Below, piece by piece: positions 61,792 to 64,000 of a stretch of 64,000 nucleotides of DNA (the first letter of the stretch is position 1; every line of letters begins with the position of its first letter). The notes under the pieces were generated by a model that did no database searches, had not been told where the DNA came from, and saw nothing but the letters and a program-made list of their open reading frames with translations. The DNA lies in NCBI RefSeq assembly GCF_004116625.1, contig NZ_NXIE01000003.1, positions 372,001 to 436,000 of the forward strand, given 5' to 3'. The translations under genes were made by a program, and so were the position numbers. This stretch comes from Halarcobacter mediterraneus (GTDB lineage Bacteria > Campylobacterota > Campylobacteria > Campylobacterales > Arcobacteraceae).

Positions 61792-62532
61792 ATGAAAATA
61801 TTATTAGCACCTGCCGAAACTAAAAATAGTGGAGGAGAAAATAAACCTTTTTGTAAACAAAACTTCTTTTTAGAAGAGTTATTTGAAAAAAGACAAGAAA
61901 TTTTTAATATTTATGAAGACTTTGTTTTAAACTCTACAATAGAAGAGTTATCAAAGTGGTTTGGTTTAAAAAAACTAGATGAAGTAGAAAAGTATAAACA
62001 AAGTTTAAAAGAAAAGCCTACAATGAAAGCAATCACTAGATATGAGGGAGTAGCCTTTGATGCATTAGCTTATAATTCTTTGGATAAGAATGCACAAAAA
62101 TATATAGATGAAAATGTATTATTATTCTCAAATCTTTTTGGACCAATAAAAGCAAATGATTTGATTCCTGATTATAAATACAAACAAGGTGCAAAACTTC
62201 CCAATATAAATGTAGAAAAATTTTATTTAGATAATTTTACAGATGCATTAGATGAGTTTGTACAAGAAGAAGTAATTGATTTAAGAGCTGGATTTTATGA
62301 AAAGTTTTATAAGGTAAAAAAAGCAAATGTTTTAACTTTTAAGTTTATAAAAGATGGAAAAGTAGTTTCTCATTGGGCAAAATTTTATAGGGGGAAACTT
62401 TTACAAGAAATTGCAAAAAATAATATAAAGAACCATAGTGAGTTTATGGATATGCAAATTTCAGGATTAAAACTTCAAGAAATACAAGAGAAAAAGAATA
62501 TAAAACTTCTAATAATGAATATAGAAGATTAA
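61792..62532 (+). CDS. yaaA: YaaA-family peroxide stress protein
   Basis: The 246-residue protein matches YaaA/UPF0246: MKILLAPAETKNSGG, then AITRYEGVAFDAL, LFGPIKANDLIPDYKYKQG, and VLTFKFIKDGKVVSHWAKFYRGKL. In E. coli YaaA is an OxyR-induced protein that lowers free iron during H2O2 stress and binds DNA. No OxyR or PerR site was recognised upstream. Its stop lies in the terminator shared with purE. Confidence 0.92.
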   Translation: MKILLAPAETKNSGGENKPFCKQNFFLEELFEKRQEIFNIYEDFVLNSTIEELSKWFGLKKLDEVEKYKQSLKEKPTMKAITRYEGVAFDALAYNSLDKNAQKYIDENVLLFSNLFGPIKANDLIPDYKYKQGAKLPNINVEKFYLDNFTDALDEFVQEEVIDLRAGFYEKFYKVKKANVLTFKFIKDGKVVSHWAKFYRGKLLQEIAKNNIKNHSEFMDMQISGLKLQEIQEKKNIKLLIMNIED

Positions 62533-62556
62533 CAATGGGGTTATTTACCCATTGTT
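62531..62556. terminator. Bidirectional terminator between yaaA and purE
   Basis: AACAATGGG (62531-62539) pairs with CCCATTGTT (62548-62556) with T-rich sequence beyond. It covers both stop codons of the convergent genes. Confidence 0.82.
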
Positions 62557-63065
62557 TTTAAATATTCTTCATATTTTATATCTTCTAGTTTTTCTATTTT
62601 AGCATTAACTTCATCAAGCATTTTATTTTTGTATTTAGATACTTTTTTTCTAATTTCTTTAGATTTTATACCAATCATTTGAGCAGCTAAAATACCAGCA
62701 TTTTTAGCTCCATTAATTGCAACAGTTGCAACAGGAACTCCTCCTGGCATTTGAACAATTGATAATAGTGAATCCATTCCTTCTAAAGAAGAGCCTTTAA
62801 CAGGAACTCCAATTACAGGAAGAGCTGTTAATGAGGCAACCATTCCTGGAAGATGAGCTGCTCCTCCTGCACCTGCAATAATAACTTTAAGTCCTCTTTT
62901 TTCTGCACCTTTTGAGTATTTAACTAATCTTTCTGGAGTTCTGTGAGCTGAAACAATTGATACTTCATACTCTATTCCAAACTCTTCACACATTTGTGCT
63001 GCTGCTTTCATAACTGGAAGGTCTGAATCACTTCCCATAATAATTCCAACTAGTGGCTTATTCAT
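62541..63065 (-). CDS. purE: N5-carboxyaminoimidazole ribonucleotide mutase PurE
   Basis: PurE interconverts N5-CAIR and CAIR in purine synthesis. The 174-residue protein has [36 protein letters not shown] and [12 protein letters not shown], the full class I PurE active site. It overlaps the purK stop by four bases, so PurK and PurE are produced together. Confidence 0.96.
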   Translation of the reverse strand: MNKPLVGIIMGSDSDLPVMKAAAQMCEEFGIEYEVSIVSAHRTPERLVKYSKGAEKRGLKVIIAGAGGAAHLPGMVASLTALPVIGVPVKGSSLEGMDSLLSIVQMPGGVPVATVAINGAKNAGILAAQMIGIKSKEIRKKVSKYKNKMLDEVNAKIEKLEDIKYEEYLKTMGK

Positions 63066-64000
63066 ATTTTCTTACTCCCTTTTATTTTTAAAATGTTTTT
63101 TGCTTTATTGGCTTTTTCTAAAGCAATATCTATATTATCGTCTAAAACTGTAATATGTCCCATTTTTCTAAATGGTTTTGTAATTGATTTTCCATAAAAA
63201 TGAAAAGATAATTCAGGAATTTCAAGTGCTTCATGAATACCTTCTATAAAGGGTTCTCCTTCATAACCTTCTTCTCCAAGCAAGTTTACCATAACTGCTG
63301 GAGATATTAGTTTTGTAGAACCTAATGGCAAGTTTGTAACTGCACGGATAATTTGCTCAAACTGTGATGTAGCACAGGCTTCTACTGTATAGTGTCCTGA
63401 ATTATGTGGTCTTGGTGCAATTTCATTTACTAAAACTTCACCTTTTTTATTTAAAAATAGTTCAACTCCAAAAATACCAACACCATCTAAGGCTTTAATT
63501 GATTCAGTTGATATCTTAATGGCTTTTTCTTCTATTTCTTTTGAAATTCTTGCTGGAGCCATAACTGAATCACAGATATTTACTCTTTCATCAAAAAGCA
63601 TTTCAACTACAGGATAACATTTTATTTCACCTTCAATATTTCTAGCAACAATAATTGCAAGTTCTTTATCAATATCAACTAACTCTTCTATAAAAGATTC
63701 TGTTTCAAGGGCAATTGTATTTGCTTCTTCTTGAGTTTTTAGCATTTGAACCCCTTTACCATCATAACCACCAAGTTTGGCTTTTTGAATTACTGGAAAA
63801 CCAAATGCTGCTAAATCTTCTTTTGTTTTTACATCTTTATAAGCAGGTACAGGGATACCTCTTTCATCAAGAAGTTTTTTTTGTTCATATTTATTTTGGA
63901 TTAATTCCATTACATATGGGGAAGGATGAATATTATAGCCTTGATCAAAAAGCTCTTTTAATATTGATGTATCAACATGTTCTAGTTCGAAAGTAGTAAC
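63062..64000 (-). CDS. purK: N5-carboxyaminoimidazole ribonucleotide synthase PurK (cut by right edge)
   Basis: The frame continues past the ATG at 63910 to the window edge without a stop, and the added residues ([19 protein letters not shown]) match PurK, so the gene is truncated here and 63910 is not the true start. The visible part is the ATP-grasp region: [60 protein letters not shown]. PurK makes N5-CAIR from AIR, bicarbonate and ATP. Confidence 0.95.
   Translation of the reverse strand, partial: VTTFELEHVDTSILKELFDQGYNIHPSPYVMELIQNKYEQKKLLDERGIPVPAYKDVKTKEDLAAFGFPVIQKAKLGGYDGKGVQMLKTQEEANTIALETESFIEELVDIDKELAIIVARNIEGEIKCYPVVEMLFDERVNICDSVMAPARISKEIEEKAIKISTESIKALDGVGIFGVELFLNKKGEVLVNEIAPRPHNSGHYTVEACATSQFEQIIRAVTNLPLGSTKLISPAVMVNLLGEEGYEGEPFIEGIHEALEIPELSFHFYGKSITKPFRKMGHITVLDDNIDIALEKANKAKNILKIKGSKKI

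Noticed and set aside
63062-63910. purK as a complete 282-residue gene starting at 63910
   Set aside because: The frame is open to the window edge and the extra residues match PurK, so the gene is truncated by the window.
1-64000. tRNA, rRNA, IS elements, prophage and CRISPR arrays
   Set aside because: No cloverleaf, transposase, integrase, cas gene or regularly spaced repeat was seen on either strand by reading; a dedicated search was not possible.

Overview
This window is AT-rich, gene-dense chromosomal DNA from a member of the Campylobacterota, most likely the family Arcobacteraceae (Arcobacter and relatives). That assignment is an inference from the nap order napAGHBFLD without napC, the dnaA/ruvC divergent pair, the many chemotaxis and c-di-GMP proteins, and the codon use. 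No rRNA, tRNA, insertion sequence, prophage or CRISPR array was seen. The left edge lies inside dnaA, so the window starts at the replication origin.

Layout. 1-577: start of dnaA (minus strand), then an AT-rich spacer with DnaA-box-like sites, then ruvC. 578-8511: ruvC, a membrane protein, an AraC regulator, purN, a CheY/CheC/diguanylate cyclase operon, a TRIC-type channel, an OmpR-family two-component pair and a shortened drug-efflux protein. 8517-10477: dgkA and eptA, for envelope lipid modification. 10587-16479: seven tightly overlapping minus-strand genes, namely a MacB-like ABC permease and ATPase, a degenerate heme-copper-oxidase-like protein, a polytopic membrane protein, YceI, a thioredoxin-fold protein and a metallophosphoesterase. 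No described system with this content is known to me. 16629-19265: typA, a possible leader-peptide/hairpin device ahead of a 31-residue membrane peptide, and hsp20 under two CIRCE-like operators. 19292-28580: chemoreceptor, hemerythrin, two Crp/Fnr regulators, a PAS histidine kinase and a NarX/PilJ-like sensor. 28693-37121: moaA and the periplasmic nitrate reductase operon, ending in a PAS-only protein. 37234-40157: TonB receptor and DUF4198 protein behind a Fur-like box. 40180-49199: a class V aminotransferase and an eight-gene assimilatory sulfur operon. 49615-64000: mixed housekeeping genes (MFS pump, flavoprotein, DksA-like protein, CNNM protein, rhodanese, gph, ung, comEA-like, ychJ, yaaA, purE, and purK cut by the right edge).

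How the genes may work together. Short repeated DNA motifs connect several loci. TTCAT repeats at 11-bp spacing lie upstream of the two-component genes and of the seven-gene operon, and one 23-bp sequence is identical upstream of eptA and of that operon; this suggests one envelope-related regulon. TTGAC-N4-GTCAA occurs at the nap promoter and at the hemerythrin/Crp-Fnr divergent promoter; this suggests a nitrate or nitric-oxide regulon. A GCAAC-TAN-GTTGC palindrome precedes both the TonB receptor and the dksA-like gene. The sulfur operon carries its own cysteine-free Rrf2 regulator next to cysK, an arrangement reminiscent of CymR/CysK.
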